Part shown: piece after piece, positions 43,480 to 45,238 of the stretch | Position numbering within the stretch: the first letter of the stretch is position 1 | Layout: every line of letters starts with the position of its first letter | From: a bacterium | GTDB lineage: Bacteria > Armatimonadota > Zipacnadia > Zipacnadales > UBA11051 | Assembly: GCA_021372615.1 (NCBI GenBank) | Contig: JAJFUB010000069.1 | Location: 1 to 45,238, forward strand | DNA: 45,238 nt | Reading direction: 5' to 3' | Translations under genes and position numbers: made by a program | Notes under the pieces: model-generated | Seen by the model: only the letters and a program-made list of their open reading frames with translations | Told to the model about the DNA's origin: nothing | Databases searched by the model: none

Positions 43480-44877
43480 TCACAACTCCCCCTGTCCCCC
43501 GACGACGACCCCGGCAATCGCCACGTGTGGGCCGCCGCTGTCCACCGGCGCGGCCTGGCCTTCCTTGCCGCACGTGCCGCCCAGCTCGAACTTCACGTCG
43601 CGCCCGACGGCGATGACGTTCCCCAGCGTCTCCAGCGTCATGCCGGAGATGCACACATTGCGGTAGCGCGTCGTCAGCTCGCCCCGCTCGATGCGGAACG
43701 CCTGCTCGACATTGCAGGTGAACTGCCCGGCGGCGGTGTAGACATAGCCCCACGCCCCGCCGGACAGGTAGAGCCCGTCCCCCACCTGGGCCAGCATCTC
43801 GTCAAAGCCGCAGTCGCCGGGCTCGATGGCCGTGTTGCTCATGCGCACGATCGGCACATCCTGGTGGCCCTGGGCGCGCGCGGCGCCGTTGGGCTCCATG
43901 CCCATCCGCGCGGCGGTCTCGAGGCTGTGCAGATAGCCGACCAGCACGCCTCTGTCCACGATGACATGCCGCCGGGCGGGCACGCCCTCGTGGTCGTACT
44001 CGAACGAGCCGTTCAGCCCCGGGAGCGTCGGGTCGTCAACGATCGTGACGCCGTCGGCCGCGACCGGCTGCCCCAGCTTGCCGGCCAGGATCGAGTTGCC
44101 GGTCCAGACGGCGTCGGCCTCGGAGTTGTGACCGAAGGCCTCATGGACCAGCAGGCCGCAGATCAGCGGGTCAATGATGACGTTGAACTTGCCGGCCGGC
44201 GCCTGTTGGGCGCTGAGCAGCGCCACGGCACGGTCGGCTGTCGCGCCGGCGAAGGCCTCCGGGTCGAGCCGCTCGATCAGCTCAAAGCCGCCGCGCGAGG
44301 CCCGGCCCTTGCCGGTGCTCTGGCGCTCCGCCCCGTCGGAGGCGGTGACGCGCACTCCGACCTGGCAGCGCGCCCCCTCGCTCTCCAGGTACGTCCCGAA
44401 GCTGTTGGCCACGATGCTGCGACCCACGGCGTCGGCATACTGGACGACGGAGTTGACGATGCCGTCGCGCGAGGCGGCCACGCGCTCCAGGGCGTGGAGG
44501 CGCTTGACGCGCTCTCCCAGCGGCACACCGCGCGGGTCGGTCGCCATCTCCCCCACCACGCGGGCCTGCACCGGCTCCACTTCGGCCACCATGCCCGGGT
44601 CGGTCACGGCCGGGGCAGCGGCTCGCGCCATCCGCACCGCATCCTCCGCGCAGCGCTGCAGCTCGTCGCGCGTGGGGTTGTTGGTGGGCGCGAAGCCCCA
44701 CGCACCGTCCACGAGCACACGCACGCCCGCGCCGCGCGCCCGGCCGGCGCCAATCTTGTCGGCCCGCCCATCCTGGACCAGGACGGTCGTGCCGGCGCCC
44801 TCGCTATAGCGCAGGTCGGCAAACATCGCCCCTGCCCGCCTTGCGGCGGCCAGGGCTTCCTCAATCACTTCGCGCAT
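43480..44877 (-). CDS. tldD: TldD-type zinc metalloprotease subunit
   Basis: 465 residues. TldD carries the zinc site: HEAFGH (HExxxH, about residue 258) plus a Cys, here in GGTCGKEG near the C-terminus. FADLRYSEGAGTTVLVQDG, GAGVRVLVDGAWGF and YLHSLETAARMG are family landmarks. Together with TldE it cleaves peptides inside the cell, including during ribosomal-peptide maturation. ATG 44877 has TGGAG 6-7 bases upstream. The gene is followed 28 bases later by the tldE-like gene, the usual order for the pair. Confidence 0.92.
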   Translation of the reverse strand: MREVIEEALAAARRAGAMFADLRYSEGAGTTVLVQDGRADKIGAGRARGAGVRVLVDGAWGFAPTNNPTRDELQRCAEDAVRMARAAAPAVTDPGMVAEVEPVQARVVGEMATDPRGVPLGERVKRLHALERVAASRDGIVNSVVQYADAVGRSIVANSFGTYLESEGARCQVGVRVTASDGAERQSTGKGRASRGGFELIERLDPEAFAGATADRAVALLSAQQAPAGKFNVIIDPLICGLLVHEAFGHNSEADAVWTGNSILAGKLGQPVAADGVTIVDDPTLPGLNGSFEYDHEGVPARRHVIVDRGVLVGYLHSLETAARMGMEPNGAARAQGHQDVPIVRMSNTAIEPGDCGFDEMLAQVGDGLYLSGGAWGYVYTAAGQFTCNVEQAFRIERGELTTRYRNVCISGMTLETLGNVIAVGRDVKFELGGTCGKEGQAAPVDSGGPHVAIAGVVVGGQGEL

Positions 44878-44925
44878 CAGGCACTCCAGAGAAAAGCATC
44901 CACCGTGGATGGGCAACGGAACGGA

Positions 44926-45065
44926 GGTCGCGGTCGGTGACCGCTCCCACACACCACCATTTCCTCCCACACACTACCATCTGTGCAAATGCGAATGTAC
45001 GAGCGGTCACCGACCGCGACCCCGGCTCCCACCAACGTCTGTGGGAGCGGTCACCGACCGCGACC
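44926..45065. repeat. Inverted copies of a GGTCGCGGTCGGTGACCGC element
   Basis: A 25-base copy at 44926-44950 (GGTCGCGGTCGGTGACCGC plus TCCCAC) has an exact inverted copy at 45041-45065, and a third, 21-base copy in the same orientation as the latter at 45001-45021. The core contains the palindrome-like GGTCGGTGACC. It fills the space between the tldD-like gene and the right-edge gene. Confidence 0.75.
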
Positions 45066-45070
45066 TGCCC

Positions 45071-45238
45071 CTACCCCTGCAACCGCTTCGTCAGCGCCGT
45101 CACGGCCGACTTCACCGCAGCGTTGACCAGGGCATTGACCGCGGTGTCCAGAGGCGTATCGAGGCGCCGGGGTGCGGCCACCAGCCGCTGCGGCGGGGCG
45201 GCGGGAGCCGCCTCGGTCGGGACAGCCGGCGCAGCGGC
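45071..45238 (-). CDS. 3' end of a protein with Ala/Pro-rich linker (truncated by window)
   Basis: 56 codons in frame to the edge and a TAG at 45071-45073. The visible end is Ala/Pro-rich (AAPAVPTEAAPAAPPQRLV) followed by a helical tail DTAVNALVNAAVKSAVTALT. Nothing else can be assigned; it lies upstream of the repeats at 44926-45065. Confidence 0.6.
   Translation of the reverse strand, partial: AAAPAVPTEAAPAAPPQRLVAAPRRLDTPLDTAVNALVNAAVKSAVTALTKRLQG

Overview
This is a GC-rich bacterial chromosome segment, probably from an uncultured Armatimonadota-like (or related Planctomycetes/Armatimonadota-type) heterotroph. That is an inference. It rests on four pseudopilins with an almost invariant [19 protein letters not shown]-terminus and an H-X9-DG C-terminal motif, a DUF6785-type giant membrane protein, a GH172 (DUF2961) protein, many secreted TIM-barrel plus carbohydrate-binding proteins, and Gfo/Idh/MocA and sugar isomerase/epimerase genes. 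No rRNA, tRNA or CRISPR array was seen. No gene-free gap exceeds about 300 bases.

Layout. 1-5062: a left-truncated secreted discoidin/rhamnosidase-like protein (-), a secreted TIM-barrel protein (+) and a tandem pair of pseudopilins (+). 5175-7468: a DUF6504 gene (-), then a translationally coupled cluster of M55 D-aminopeptidase, Nudix hydrolase and GrpB-family protein. 7525-11541: a Gfo/Idh/MocA oxidoreductase, a secreted six-repeat VCBS/FG-GAP protein and a sugar isomerase/epimerase. 11671-14441: divergent genes for a secreted FAM20/four-jointed-like kinase and a secreted glycosidase-like protein. 14444-22623: a compact six-gene minus-strand operon with two paralogous multidomain secreted glycosidase-like proteins, a small membrane protein, a sugar isomerase/epimerase, a URO-D-family protein and a SAM methyltransferase.

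22639-25790: a resident CcrM-type adenine methyltransferase gene is broken into an N-terminal piece (24956-25498) and a C-terminal piece (22639-22752). They flank a lower-GC cassette of about 2.2 kb that carries an intact homologous methyltransferase and a convergent winged-helix protein, arranged like a restriction-modification module. 26033-30157: a six-bladed Kelch protein, a second tandem pair of pseudopilins with sequence-related terminators, and a DegT-family aminotransferase. 30244-34444: an unknown exported protein, a DUF4160 remnant with DUF2442, an esterase lipoprotein and a GH172 enzyme. 34688-41927: a PL8 polysaccharide lyase, a CDP-alcohol phosphatidyltransferase, a DUF6785 membrane protein and a TadG-like protein with NGSG repeats. 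42108-45238: tldE, tldD and the 3' end of another gene.

Together the genes describe a cell that attacks complex, possibly sulfated or methylated polysaccharides outside the cell (PL8, GH172, paralogous glycosidases) and processes the sugars inside (isomerases, oxidoreductases, URO-D/methyltransferase). It builds several pseudopilus-type fibres. The spaces between genes are rich in hairpins and repeats that recur within the window, including a perfect three-arm inverted repeat at 37616-37701.
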